Shown one piece after another: positions 43,059-53,500 of a DNA stretch of 64,000 nt (position 1 is its first letter; each line of letters opens with the position of its first letter). Under the pieces are notes generated by a model that was not told the origin of the DNA, did no database searches, and worked only from the letters and a program-made list of their open reading frames with translations. Position numbers and translations under genes: made by a program. Source of the stretch: JAHJDS01 sp964569795 (lineage in GTDB: Bacteria > Desulfobacterota > Desulfarculia > Desulfarculales > JAHJDS01); contig CAZMVB010000018.1 of the NCBI GenBank assembly GCA_964569795.1, positions 1 through 64,000 on the forward strand, written 5' to 3'.

Positions 43059-44300
43059 CTAGAACAGGGCGTAGATGAACGGCGTCATCGGTCCGGCCCC
43101 GCCGGCCACCACCAGGAGCAGCCCGATGCCCAACAGGACCAGGACGATGGGCAGCAGCCAGTACTTCTTGCGGTAGCGCAGGAACTCCCAGAACTCGGCC
43201 AGGATGGGCAACCGTGACGAGGCCATGGACAGCAGGGCCCAGAGCACGAAGATGACGACGACGAAGATGCCCCAGCTGATGAACACCCGCCGCAGCCGGC
43301 CGGGGGGCCCCATGACCAGGTTGTAGTCCTTCTCGGCGATGACGGCCCACTTCAGACCGGGTACGTCCAGGGGGCCGAAGGCCGAGATGACCCGGACGCC
43401 GCCGGGTCCGGCCGCGGTCAGCCGGCGGCCGTCGCGTCCGGCCAGGGCCCGGTTGATGGCCGGGGAGTCCAGCCGGGGCGTCTTGACCCCGGCCGCCTGT
43501 CCGGGCACGGCCAGGCTCTGGCTGGTCCACAGGGGCCCTGGTTTGACCTTCTTGAGCTGGATCAGCTCCCGCTTCCGGCGCCAGATCGAGTCGTCCAGTT
43601 GGGACGGCATCTTCAGCCAGGGCCTGACCACGTGGTCGGCCCCGACGGCGTACACCCGGATGCCGCCCACCTGCCAGCTGAGGGCCGGGGCCAGGGCCCG
43701 GGCCGGGACCAGCAGGGCCAGCACGCCCAGCGCCTTTTTCTGCTTGAAAACCGGAGCGGCCACCACGGCCTTGGCCTCGGCCCCGTCCGGGCCGGGCACC
43801 AGGCTGAAATCCTGGATAACCGTTTGGCCCGGTTTGGCCCCCCGGGCCCGAACAAAGGCCCGGGCCAGGACGGACTTCTTGAGGGCCGCCAGCTTCCTGA
43901 CCTCGGCCGGCCGGGGGCCGGTGGCGTACCCCACGCCCCCGGTCGGTCCCAGCAGGACGAACCGGTACCCCTCGCTGCCGGGCACGATCTGCTTCAGGGC
44001 CGGCTTCAGGGTGGCGACAGCCGCCTTTTGCCCGTCCGGAGAGGGGGCGGCGATCTTGTCGAACAGGGCGATCACCTCCCGCCGGGAGGCCTGGGCGGCC
44101 ACCAGGGCCGACAGCCGGTGGAACTGGTTCTTGAGACGGGTGACGGCCAACCGCTGGATCTGGGGCAGGGGACTGGTCGCCAGGTCGGTCAGGTCCTTGG
44201 AGATGATGAACGAGGCGATGGTCCCGGCCAGGGCCAGCGGCGCCAGGGCCAGGACCAACAGTCCGGCCAGTCGTTTGAAATTGGCCTTTTTGTCAGCCAT
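43059..44300 (-). CDS. Cache-like periplasmic sensor domain fused to DUF5989 (SxtK-like)
   Basis: This 413-residue membrane protein has TM1 at about 11-33, then an extracytoplasmic region of about 300 residues with PAS/Cache-like strand patterns (YRFVLLGPTGGVGYATG; GGIRVYAVGADHVVRPWL; LKWAVIAEKDYN). TM2 follows at about 335-355. The last ~53 residues (LAEFWEFLRYRKKYWLLPIV, then VLLGIGLLLVVAGGAGPMTPFIYALF in two pieces) match DUF5989, normally a separate ~50-residue protein encoded with SxtJ and a carbamoyltransferase. There is no HAMP, kinase or MCP output domain. It lies 14 bp after the SxtJ gene. Its role is unknown. Confidence 0.7.
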   Translation of the reverse strand: MADKKANFKRLAGLLVLALAPLALAGTIASFIISKDLTDLATSPLPQIQRLAVTRLKNQFHRLSALVAAQASRREVIALFDKIAAPSPDGQKAAVATLKPALKQIVPGSEGYRFVLLGPTGGVGYATGPRPAEVRKLAALKKSVLARAFVRARGAKPGQTVIQDFSLVPGPDGAEAKAVVAAPVFKQKKALGVLALLVPARALAPALSWQVGGIRVYAVGADHVVRPWLKMPSQLDDSIWRRKRELIQLKKVKPGPLWTSQSLAVPGQAAGVKTPRLDSPAINRALAGRDGRRLTAAGPGGVRVISAFGPLDVPGLKWAVIAEKDYNLVMGPPGRLRRVFISWGIFVVVIFVLWALLSMASSRLPILAEFWEFLRYRKKYWLLPIVLVLLGIGLLLVVAGGAGPMTPFIYALF

Positions 44301-44314
44301 GAATCGCTTCCTCT

Positions 44315-44773
44315 TCAGAACATCTTTTCGATGCGCTTGGGGTCGTTGCTGTCCGGCGGGCGGTCGGTCCAGTAGGAGGCGGCCTGCCGGTCGATTTTAC
44401 GGTGCATGGGGTCCTGGCCGAACAGTTTCATGATCAGCCCGATGGGCGTGATCAGGAGGTAGAAGACCACGGACAGGATGAGGCCGCTCATGATCACGCC
44501 CAGGGCCAGGGCAAAGCCCATCCACAGCCGGTAGGGCATGATCAGGACCCGGGGCCAGAGAAAACCCAGGCCCAAAAAGATCAGACCGGCCAGGGCGAAG
44601 ATCCAGGCCCAGGGGTGACCGAGGAGGATTGACCACTCCTCCCAGTGCTTGAAGGCGATCAGTCCGACCAGGGCGAAAAAGACGACGCAGAACAGGATCC
44701 CGAAGTTCCGAATGGCCTTCGGTCCCACGTCCAGCTCGCGCAGGGATCGCTTGATTTCGTTCAGGGCGTCCAC
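44315..44773 (-). CDS. SxtJ-like membrane protein
   Basis: This 152-residue protein begins MDALNEIKRSLRELDVGPKA followed by RNFGILFCVVFFALVGLIAF. Three to four hydrophobic helices and the ending VFYLLITPIGLIMKLFGQDP are typical of SxtJ proteins. In bacteria this gene regularly sits between a carbamoyltransferase and a DUF5989 gene, as in sxtI-sxtJ-sxtK of saxitoxin clusters. It starts 4 bp after the carbamoyltransferase stop. The function of SxtJ is unknown. Confidence 0.8.
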   Translation of the reverse strand: MDALNEIKRSLRELDVGPKAIRNFGILFCVVFFALVGLIAFKHWEEWSILLGHPWAWIFALAGLIFLGLGFLWPRVLIMPYRLWMGFALALGVIMSGLILSVVFYLLITPIGLIMKLFGQDPMHRKIDRQAASYWTDRPPDSNDPKRIEKMF

Positions 44774-44777
44774 GATG

Positions 44778-46598
44778 TCAATCCAGGGCGAAGAGTTGGC
44801 GCCAGTCCACGTCCTCGCGCAGCGGCGGCTGCTCGGTCTTGCTGAGGAGGTAGTTGCCCATGACCAGGTAGTCCATCTCGGTCCGCATGAAGCAGAGGTA
44901 GGCGTGCTCGGGGGTGCAGACGATCGGCTCGCCGCGGACGTTGAACGAGGTGTTGACGATGACCGGACAGCCGGTCTTTTCCCGAAAGACCTCGAGCAGC
45001 CGGTGATAGAGGGGATTGGTCTCGGAGTGGACCGTCTGGATCCGGGCCGAGTAATCGACGTGGGTCACGGCCGGGATATCGGACCGCTTGATGCGGAGCA
45101 TGTCCAGGCCGAAGAGGCGGCATTCCTCGTCGGTCATCTGGCGGCAGATATCGGTGTGGACCGGGGCGACCAGGAGCATGTAGGGCGAGGGCTTATCCAG
45201 ATGGAAGAACTGGGGACAGGCCTCGCCCAGGACGCTGGGGGCAAAGGGCCGAAACGACTCGCGGTACTTGATCTTGAGGTTGATGACCGACTGGGTCTCG
45301 GGATTGCGGGCGTCGCCCAGGATCGACCGGGCGCCCAGGGCCCGGGGGCCGAACTCCATCCGCCCCTGGAACCAGCCGATCACCTTCTGGTCGGCGATCA
45401 GGTCGGCCACCACCGCCGGAAGTTCCTCGTCGGCCAGTTCCCGATAGGGCAGGCCGCGTTTCTCGAGGAAGGAGGCGATGTCCCCGTTGTCAAAGGCCGG
45501 TCCCAAAAACGAGCCCAACTGGCTGTCGGTGGCGTCGTCGGCGGCGCGGGGGTGGTCCTGGTAGCAGTACCAGGTGTACAGGGCCGCCCCCAGGGCCCCG
45601 CCGGCGTCGCCGGCCGCGGGCTGGATCCAGATGTCCTCGTAGGGGCTTTCGCGCAGGATGCGGCCGTTGCCCACGCAGTTGAGGGCCACGCCGCCGGCCA
45701 GGCAGAGGTGCTTCTGCCCGGTGACCTCGTGGACGTGCCGGGCGGCCCGCGTCATGATCATCTCGGTCACTTCCTGGACGCTGCGGGCCAGGTCCATGTC
45801 CCGCTGGGTGACCTCGGACTCGGGACGCCGGGGCGGTCCGCCGAACAGCTTTTCGAACCGCTTGTTGGTCATGGTCAATCCGGCGCAGTAGTCGAAGTAC
45901 TCCATGTTCATCCGGAAGGACCCGTCCTCCTTGACGTCGATCAAATGCTCGAGGATGAGGTCCTGGTATATGGGCCGGCCGTAGGGGGCCAGGCCCATGA
46001 CCTTGTACTCGCCCGAATTGACCTTGAATCCGGTGTAATAGGTGAAGGCGCTGTAGAGCAGTCCCAGGCTGTGGGGGAACCGGATCTCCTGGAGGATGTC
46101 GATCTTGTTGCCCTGGCCCACGCCAAAGGAGGTGGTCGTCCACTCGCCGACGCCGTCCATGGTCAGAAAGGCGGCCTCCTGGTAGGGGGACGGGAAGAAG
46201 GCGCTGGCGGCGTGGGCCTGATGGTGATTGGTGAACAATACCTTGCCGTCGAACCCGGTCAGCTCCTTGGCCAGCAGCTCCTTGATCCAGAGCTTCTTCT
46301 TGAGCCACTGGGGCATGGCCTTGAGCCAGGACTTGAGGCCGAAGGGCGCGAAGGAGAGGTAGGTCTCCAGCAAGCGCTCGAATTTGATGAAAGGTTTGTC
46401 GTAGAATGTGATGTAATCCAGGTCGGCCCCGGTCAGGCCGCTGTGTTCGAGACAGAAGCGGATGGCGTTGGTCGGAAAGTCCTGGTCGTGTTTGATGCGG
46501 GTCCACCGCTCTTCCTGGGCGGCGGCGGCGATGCGGCCGTCGATGACCAGGGCGGCGGCGGAGTCATGGTAGAAGGCGGAGATGCCGAGTATATTCAT
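44778..46598 (-). CDS. carbamoyltransferase (NodU/CmcH/SxtI family)
   Basis: This 606-residue protein starts at ATG 46598 (MNILGISAFYHDSAAALVID), with GAGG upstream. The N-terminal Kae1-like domain has FTNHHQAHAASAFF and FLTMDGVGEWTTTSFG, AGGVALNCVGNGRIL and GDAGGALGAAL. The C-terminal YrdC-like domain has GRMEFGPRALGARSIL and FNVRGEPIVCTPEHA. Relatives transfer carbamoyl phosphate through a carbamoyl-adenylate to hydroxyl groups of sugars or secondary metabolites. The acceptor is unknown, and no glycan or toxin cluster is visible around it. Confidence 0.9.
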   Translation of the reverse strand: MNILGISAFYHDSAAALVIDGRIAAAAQEERWTRIKHDQDFPTNAIRFCLEHSGLTGADLDYITFYDKPFIKFERLLETYLSFAPFGLKSWLKAMPQWLKKKLWIKELLAKELTGFDGKVLFTNHHQAHAASAFFPSPYQEAAFLTMDGVGEWTTTSFGVGQGNKIDILQEIRFPHSLGLLYSAFTYYTGFKVNSGEYKVMGLAPYGRPIYQDLILEHLIDVKEDGSFRMNMEYFDYCAGLTMTNKRFEKLFGGPPRRPESEVTQRDMDLARSVQEVTEMIMTRAARHVHEVTGQKHLCLAGGVALNCVGNGRILRESPYEDIWIQPAAGDAGGALGAALYTWYCYQDHPRAADDATDSQLGSFLGPAFDNGDIASFLEKRGLPYRELADEELPAVVADLIADQKVIGWFQGRMEFGPRALGARSILGDARNPETQSVINLKIKYRESFRPFAPSVLGEACPQFFHLDKPSPYMLLVAPVHTDICRQMTDEECRLFGLDMLRIKRSDIPAVTHVDYSARIQTVHSETNPLYHRLLEVFREKTGCPVIVNTSFNVRGEPIVCTPEHAYLCFMRTEMDYLVMGNYLLSKTEQPPLREDVDWRQLFALD

Positions 46599-46864
46599 CC
46601 GGTCAGGCCTCGCCAGATGGAGGTACAAGAATTTCATATTATGGTGACCCGATTGATAAAAGTCAAGCCAAAGCGGCGGCTCGAACGGGCCCGGCGCCCG
46701 GCGGGACGACCTTGACCCTGGGAGATGGCTCTGATAGTTTTGGTGTATTATCGGACGGCTGCCGGGGCCTGAGGGGCGGGGTCAGACCGCGGCGCAGTCC
46801 CGGGACCGGCCGGGGAAACCGTCAACCCGGTACGCGCGTTTTATTGGCCGAACTGGGGCGACCC

Positions 46865-49276
46865 ATGGCTGATTGGCGACTCAGGTTTTCGATCGGCGTC
46901 CTGGTGTTCGGTCTGGTTTTGGCCGGCGGGGTCGGGGCCCGGGCCGCGGCCGGGGGCTGCGGGACCATCCGGGGCCTGGTCCGGTCGTTTCGGGCCTTGA
47001 CCGGGGGCCTGGCCGCAAAGATCAACCCCCAGCCGCCTTATCCCTCCACCCTGCACGAAATCAAGAAGTACCTACTGGCCCGGGTCCGGCTGACCCGACT
47101 GCGGACCACCCTGGCCGCCCTCGAGCGGCTGGAGCGGTCCTGTCGCCGGGGGGGCGGCCGGTACGACCCGGCCTCGGCCCGGCTGGTGGCGGCCGCGGCC
47201 CTGGATCGTCTGAAAATCCACGGACAGGCCCTGGCGCTCCTGGAAAAAATCGAGGTCCCGGGCTATCCGCTGCGCGACTACGTCACCTGGCTGACCGCCC
47301 GGCAGGACCTGGCCCTGCACCGGCCGGGTCGGGCCCTGGCCCGGCTGGAGAGGCTGGGGACCAGGCTGCGCCGGACCAGACAGCCGTTGTCCTTCCAGGT
47401 GGACCGGGATTTGGCCCGGGCCGCCGCCGCCGCGGGCCGCTACTCGGTCGCCACCGCCGTCCTCCGGGACCTGGCGGGCCGGGAGACGCGGGACTGGATG
47501 CGGGCCCGCATCGACCTGACCCGGGCCCGAATCCTGTTCCAGGCCGGCCGCCGGGGCCGGGCCCGGGCGGCCCTGCTGTCGATTTACGCCCGGGCGCCGC
47601 TGTGGCGGGCCGGCCGGAGGGCCCGGCGTCTGCTGGCGGCCAGGTTCGGGATCGCCCGCCGGCGCCTGTTCGAGGCCCTCGCCCCGGCCGACAAGGTGGC
47701 CTACGTTTACGCCCTGTCCCGGTCCCGCCGCCGCCGGGTGCGGAATCGCGCCTGGGGGCTGGTGGACAAAATTGTGGCCCAGCCCGGCTGGGACGCCCGG
47801 ACCCGGTGGCTCCATGACTACTTGCGGGCCCGGCGACTGCACCGGAAGGGGCGCTACGCCGCGTCCCTGGCCCTGTTCAAGCGGCTGGACAAGACGGCGA
47901 CCGATCCCGAGGAAAAGGCGCTGGGTCTGGCCTGGGCCTTCCGGAGCGCGGTCCATCTGGGCGACGGCTCGGGGCGGCCGCTGCTCAAGATCATGCTCCA
48001 GCGCAAGTGCGGCCGCCCGGCCTGCGTCCGGGCCCTGATCCACCTGGCCCGATCCCACGCCCGGGCCGGGGCCCTGGAAAACGCCCAGCGGGCCTACCTC
48101 CTGGCCGGCCGCCTGGCCGCGGATCACGACCGGGGCCACCGGGCCCTGTGGGCCGCGGCCAAGATGTGGCTCAAGGCCGGCCGTCTGACCCGGGCGGCCC
48201 GGGTGTTCCTGCGTTTGGCGGCCCTGGCCGGGCACTCCCGGTTCCGGAGCGGGGCCCTGTTCCACGCCGGCCGGATCTACGCCCGCCTGGGCAAGCACCG
48301 GCTGGCCCGGGCCTGTTTCGCCCAGGCGGCGGTCGAATTTCCAGCGGACTACTACGGCCAGGAGGCGGCCCGCCGGGTGAGACGGATCGCCGCCCGGGGC
48401 CCGGCCGCCCTGAAGCGGGCGGCCGCGGGCAGCCCGGTCAAGTTTCTTCCGCCGCCCGTCTTTCCCGGGCAGTCGCCGCCCGGGCTCAAGGCCGATCCCG
48501 GCTGGCGACGCTATCGCCTCCTGTGCCGGCTGGACCTGGCCGACTGGGCCCGCCCGGAACTGGAAGACCTCCTCAAACGCCACCCCCAGGACCGGGGCCT
48601 GGCCTACCTCCTGATGAAGAGCTATCACCGCCAGGGGCGGCATCGCCGGGCCTTCTTCGTCCTGGTCAAACATCTCAACGAGTTCAAGTTCGGCCGGGGC
48701 AAAAACCTGCCGGCCGATTTCGAGCGGATCATCTATCCCCGCCGCTACCAGCAGGAGATCATCGCCATTGCCCGGAAATACGGCCTGGACCCCTATTTTC
48801 TGATGGGCGTGGGCCTGAGCGAAAGCCGGTTCGTGCCCCTGGCCACCTCGCCGGTGGGGGCCCGGGGATTGTTTCAGATCATGCCCTTTTTGGGACGGCG
48901 GCTGGCCCGACACCTCGGCCTGGCCCGATTCCACACGGCCATGCTCTACCTGGAGCGCCTCAACCTGGAGATGGCCGCCTATCATCTGCGCGAACTGCAG
49001 CAGCTCTTCGGCGGCAAGCAGCACCTGATGGCCGCCGCCTACAACGCCGGCCAGGGGGCGGTCAGGCGCTGGCTGGCCAAGGTGGGGACCTCGGACCGGA
49101 TCAAGTTCGTCGAGGGCATCGGCTATCACGAGACCCGGATCTTCGTCAAGAACGTGCTCCAGGCCAAACGGATCTACGCCGGCCTGGCGTCCGGACACCT
49201 GGCCGCCGGTTCCCGGACACGTAAAGCGGAGCACCACCGGCCGAAACCGGCTGCCCGGCGCCGGGTAATTTTCTGA
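46865..49276 (+). CDS. soluble lytic murein transglycosylase (Slt70-like)
   Basis: This 803-residue protein starts MADWRLRFSIGVLVFGLVLAGG with a signal peptide to about residue 30. A long Ala/Arg/Leu-rich helical superhelix (about 60-600) is of the Slt U/L-domain type. The C-terminal SLT domain has catalytic Glu653 in GVGLSESRF, GARGLFQIMPFLGRRLA, MAAAYNAGQGAVRRWL and GYHETRIFVKNVL. It cleaves peptidoglycan to 1,6-anhydromuropeptides in the periplasm. It begins an envelope-related plus-strand block. The frame is open further upstream, but that part is not family-like. Confidence 0.88.
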   Translation: MADWRLRFSIGVLVFGLVLAGGVGARAAAGGCGTIRGLVRSFRALTGGLAAKINPQPPYPSTLHEIKKYLLARVRLTRLRTTLAALERLERSCRRGGGRYDPASARLVAAAALDRLKIHGQALALLEKIEVPGYPLRDYVTWLTARQDLALHRPGRALARLERLGTRLRRTRQPLSFQVDRDLARAAAAAGRYSVATAVLRDLAGRETRDWMRARIDLTRARILFQAGRRGRARAALLSIYARAPLWRAGRRARRLLAARFGIARRRLFEALAPADKVAYVYALSRSRRRRVRNRAWGLVDKIVAQPGWDARTRWLHDYLRARRLHRKGRYAASLALFKRLDKTATDPEEKALGLAWAFRSAVHLGDGSGRPLLKIMLQRKCGRPACVRALIHLARSHARAGALENAQRAYLLAGRLAADHDRGHRALWAAAKMWLKAGRLTRAARVFLRLAALAGHSRFRSGALFHAGRIYARLGKHRLARACFAQAAVEFPADYYGQEAARRVRRIAARGPAALKRAAAGSPVKFLPPPVFPGQSPPGLKADPGWRRYRLLCRLDLADWARPELEDLLKRHPQDRGLAYLLMKSYHRQGRHRRAFFVLVKHLNEFKFGRGKNLPADFERIIYPRRYQQEIIAIARKYGLDPYFLMGVGLSESRFVPLATSPVGARGLFQIMPFLGRRLARHLGLARFHTAMLYLERLNLEMAAYHLRELQQLFGGKQHLMAAAYNAGQGAVRRWLAKVGTSDRIKFVEGIGYHETRIFVKNVLQAKRIYAGLASGHLAAGSRTRKAEHHRPKPAARRRVIF

Positions 49277-49436
49277 AGGGAGCGGTTTTGGGTTCAAGGG
49301 AGCTTGCCTTGGGCCGGACCGGTCTGGAATAATAGGTGGATACGACCGGCGGATCGCTCCCCGGCGCCGGGACCGGATCACGGTCGTCGGGCCGGGGAGG
49401 CGCGACCGCGCCGGATCGTTTTGCGGAGAGAAATCC

Positions 49437-50543
49437 TTGAAGTCGAAAGTCCTCACCGGGCTCATGATCGGCGGCCTGGTCCTGTTCGGGGCCTGCGGGG
49501 GTCGATCGGGTCCGGAGCCGCCGCCGGAACTGCCGCCCCTGAGCGAGAAACCCGCCCCGGTCTCGCCCGGTCCGCTGGTGGTGGTCAAGGACCTGAACCA
49601 GGTCTGCCTGCGGGTGCTGGTGGCCAAGAACGCGGCCGTTTTGAGACGGGTCAAGCAGCGCCTCAAGCAGGGAGAGCAGTTCGTCACCCTGGTCAAGAAA
49701 TTCTCGACCGCCGGGCCGATCGAGCGGGGCGGTCTGCTGGGTTGTTTCAACCAGGCCCGCCTGGACCCGGGGCTGGCCCGCGTGGTCTCCCGGCTCAAGG
49801 TCGGCCAGGTGGGTGGGCCGATCCTCACCCGGTACGGTCCGACCCTGGTCCAGCGCACGACCCACTACCATTTCCTGCTGGCCCAGCGGCTGGCCGAACG
49901 CCGGGAATATGACCGGGCCGTGAAGCAGTACCGCCAGGACCTGGCCCTCAACCCGGACCGGGCCGCCTCGTGGCATGGTCTGGGCATGATCTACCTGAAG
50001 CGGGACCGCCAGGATTTGGCCCGGCGCTGCCTGGCCCGGGCCGTGGCCCTGGACCACAACGACCGGGAGGCGGCGGTGGCCCTGGCCCGGCTCAAGGCCT
50101 CGTTCCGGGCGCCGGAGACCGGGGGCCGGGTCCTGGTGGCCGTCCGGGACGGGGTGAGCGTCATGTCCGCCCCGGCCCCCCCGGCCCGGGTGGTCTTCCG
50201 ACTGCCCCGGCACGAGCCGGTCAAGGTCCTCCTGAAGCGGGGGGAGCAATACTACGTCAGCGACTGGCGCGGGAAAAAGGGCTGGGCCCACGCCGGGGGG
50301 TTCGCCCCGGGGCCGTACGTCCTGATCACCGACCCGACGGCCAAGCTGCGCCGCCGGCCGGACTCCCGCGCCCGGGTGGCCTACGTCTGCGTGGCCACCT
50401 CGGTCCTCCGGGTGGTCGGCCGGCGGGGCCGGTGGCTCAAACTCAAACTGGACGCCAAGCGGACCGGCTGGATCCTCCAGGACCAGGTCTTCGGCGCCGG
50501 TCCCCATCTGGCGAGGCTCATCAGCCGTCGCCCACGGAAGTAA
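49437..50543 (+). CDS. lipoprotein with PpiC-like, TPR and SH3-like domains
   Basis: This 368-residue protein starts at TTG 49437 behind GGAGAG. The lipobox LFGAC has the lipidated Cys at position 20, followed by a Pro-rich linker. Residues about 45-140 resemble a parvulin (PpiC) rotamase: RVLVAKNAAVLRRVKQRLKQ, FVTLVKKFSTAG, GGLLGCFNQARLDP. Residues ~145-215 contain TPR-like helices (YDRAVKQYRQDLALNPDRA). Two SH3-like segments follow (QYYVSDWRGKKGWAH; PTAKLRRRPDSRARV...GRWLKL). It could dock to cell wall and help folding of exported proteins. It is followed 31 bp later by the macroglobulin gene. Confidence 0.75.
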   Translation: MKSKVLTGLMIGGLVLFGACGGRSGPEPPPELPPLSEKPAPVSPGPLVVVKDLNQVCLRVLVAKNAAVLRRVKQRLKQGEQFVTLVKKFSTAGPIERGGLLGCFNQARLDPGLARVVSRLKVGQVGGPILTRYGPTLVQRTTHYHFLLAQRLAERREYDRAVKQYRQDLALNPDRAASWHGLGMIYLKRDRQDLARRCLARAVALDHNDREAAVALARLKASFRAPETGGRVLVAVRDGVSVMSAPAPPARVVFRLPRHEPVKVLLKRGEQYYVSDWRGKKGWAHAGGFAPGPYVLITDPTAKLRRRPDSRARVAYVCVATSVLRVVGRRGRWLKLKLDAKRTGWILQDQVFGAGPHLARLISRRPRK

Positions 50544-50574
50544 ACCTGTCTCTTCGGATCTCGGGGAGGAAAAA

Positions 50575-53500
50575 ATGAGAAAAGTCACGGTGGCTGCCGG
50601 CCTGGCCCTGATCCTGGGCCTGTTCCTGGTCCCCCATCAGACATGGGCCGGACCGGAACCACTGCGGGTCATCCGCATCATCCCCTCCGGACCGGTCAAC
50701 ATCGCCCGCAAGGTGACGGTCATCTTTTCCCGACCGATGAAGCCGCTGGGTCAGTTGACGGTCGATCCGCGCCGGGTCCCGGTCCGAATCTCGCCCCGGC
50801 TGCCGGGCAAGTTCAAGTGGATCAACGTCAACACCCTCGAGTACACGTTCGCCAAGGCCGTCCCGTCCTCGACCCGGGTCAAGGTCACCGTCCTGGCCGG
50901 GACCCGGTCCCTGGACGGCTCCCGGCTGCCGGCGGCGGTGGTCCGCTATTTCACCACGGCCACCATCCGGCTGGTGTACACCCGACCCCGGAACGGGTCC
51001 ACCGGCCTGTCCCGGTGGCCGGTGTTTTTCGTGACCTTCAACCAGGCGGTCCGGCTGGGCGACCTGCGGCGCAAGACCTATTTCCGGGTGTTCTCCCGGA
51101 CCGGACGGCCGATGACCGTCAAGGCCTACGTCGGCTACCCCCGGCTCTTCAAGTCCCGGGGACGGATCATCCGGGCCGTCTATCAGATCCGACCGACGCG
51201 GACCCTGCCGGCGGACACCCAGGTCCAGTTGATCATCAACCCGCCCCTGCGGCCCGTCGAGGGCGACGTCCGCTCGAACCAGAGACACATCATCAACTTC
51301 CGGACCTACGGTCCCTTCCGCCTGTCCCGCTACCGGTGCAGCCGGACGCCCGACGGCTCCTGCAACCCGACCAGCGGCCTGACCCTTTACTTCACCACCC
51401 GGATCACCCCCAAGAAGTTCAACGGCCAGGTGACCGTCAGTCCCAAGGTCAAGCATCCGGGGCCGTCCTACCTGTCCACTTACGCCCGCAACAACTTCTT
51501 CCTCCGGGGGCCGTTCAAGCCGCGGACCACCTACCGGATCACCATCAACCCCGCCACCCGGGACATTTACAACCAGACCATCACCGGGCAGCGGACGTTC
51601 ACCGTCCGGTTCGGCGACAAGAATCCGGTCCTGTCCCTGCGGGGCAGCCTGGGCGTCCTGGAGAAGCAGCCGCCGGTCCTCTATCCCCTCCGCCTCCGGA
51701 ACCTGACCTCGGCCACCCTTCGTTACGCCCTGCTCACCCGGGACCAGATCGTCCCCTTCCTGGTCCAGACCCGGTATCATCGCATCTACTCGAGCACCAC
51801 CACCGACCTGTTCAGCCAGGCGGGCCGGATGCCGACAATCAAGGCCCTCAAGTTCAAGCTGCCGCCCAACCAGATCCTGTACGTTCCCCTGGACCTCAAG
51901 AAATACATCGCCGGCCCCCTGACCGGCGGCCTGATCTTCTTCGATCTGAGTTCGCCCCAGATGGCCCGGTGGCACAAGGGCCGCCTGTGGTACTCGGTGG
52001 CCGCGGTCCAGGTGACCGACATCGGCCTGACGGTCAAGTGGGGCCGGATGGGGACCCTGATCTGGACCACCTCGCTGTCCCGGGGCACGCCCCTGCCCGG
52101 CGTGTCCGTCGAGATCAGGAACCGGAACAACAAGGTCCTGTGGACGGGCGTGACCGGCCAGAACGGACTGGTCACCGCCCCCGGCCTGTCGCGGCTGAAA
52201 CTGGGGATCAAGGGCCAGTACAGTACCTGGAAATACGGCCCGGCCCTGTACCTGCTGGCCGTCAAGGGCGACGACCTGGCCTACCTCGGTTCGGACTGGC
52301 GGCGCGGCCTGGAGCCCTGGGAGTTCAACATCCCCACGGCCGGCATCGAGAACCCGGCGCCGATGATGGTCCACGCCTTTTCCCAGCTGCCCCTTTACCG
52401 CCCGGGCGAAACGGTGCGGTTCAAGGCCATCGTCCGCCGGCTGACCGCCAGCGGTCCCGGACCGTGGACCGACCCGGCGATCATGGTCCGGATCAGGGAC
52501 AGCCGGCGCAACGTCGTCTATACCCAGAAACTGACCCTGGGGGCCTTCAGCACGGTCCACGGCCGGTACAAGCTGGCCACCGGGGCCTCCCAGGGGACCT
52601 ACGCCATCCAGGTCGCCCGGCCGGGCAAGAAACGCTGGTACTCGGCCGGGTCGTTTCTGGTCAGCCACTACCGGACGCCGACCTTCAAGGTCACGGTGGA
52701 CATCCCGCAGAAGCGGATCCTCCCCGGCGAGCAGCTCAAGGTGAACTTCAACGCCCGGTTCCTGTTCGGGGCGCCGATGGCCCAGAAGAAGGCCCGGTTC
52801 ACCCTGTGGCAGTCCCCGACCACCTGGAGCCCGGAGAAGCTCAGTGACTACGTGACCACGGACTTCGCCCGGACCGAGGAACTGGCCGAGGAGAGGCGCC
52901 GGACCCTGACCAGCCGCCAGGTGGTCACCACCGCCCAGGGGGACGGGGCCCTGACCTACCAGGTCAGCGCCAAGCCGCTCAAGGCCCCGGCCCGGCTGAC
53001 GGCCGAGGTCTCGGTCCAGGGCGACGACGGCCGCTATCTGTCCGGACGAAAGGGCATCCTCCTTCATCCGGCCGAGTTCTACCTGGGCCTTCAGGTCGGC
53101 GAGCCCATGGTCCGGGCCGGCAAGGCGGCCAAGGTCAAGCTGCTGGCGGCGACCTACGCCAACCAGATCAAGGTCGGCGCACCGGTCAAGTTGACCCTCA
53201 TCCGCCGGGTGTGGCTGGTGGTCCGCAAGCGGGGCGTGGGCGGTTTCTACCGCTACGAGACCAAGATCAAGGACACCACCGTTATGACCCGGGTGGTGAC
53301 CACCGCCGCCAAGCCCCTCGAAGTGGGCCTCACCCCGCCCCAGCCGGGGACCTACATCGTCGTCGCCGAGTCGGCGGACAAGGCCGGCCGCAAGGTGGCC
53401 GCCTCGATGCGGTTCTACGCTTACGGCGCCGGCGTGGCCGGCTGGCAGCGCTACGACCACGATCGGATCGACCTCATCCCCGACAAGAAGGTCTATGCCC

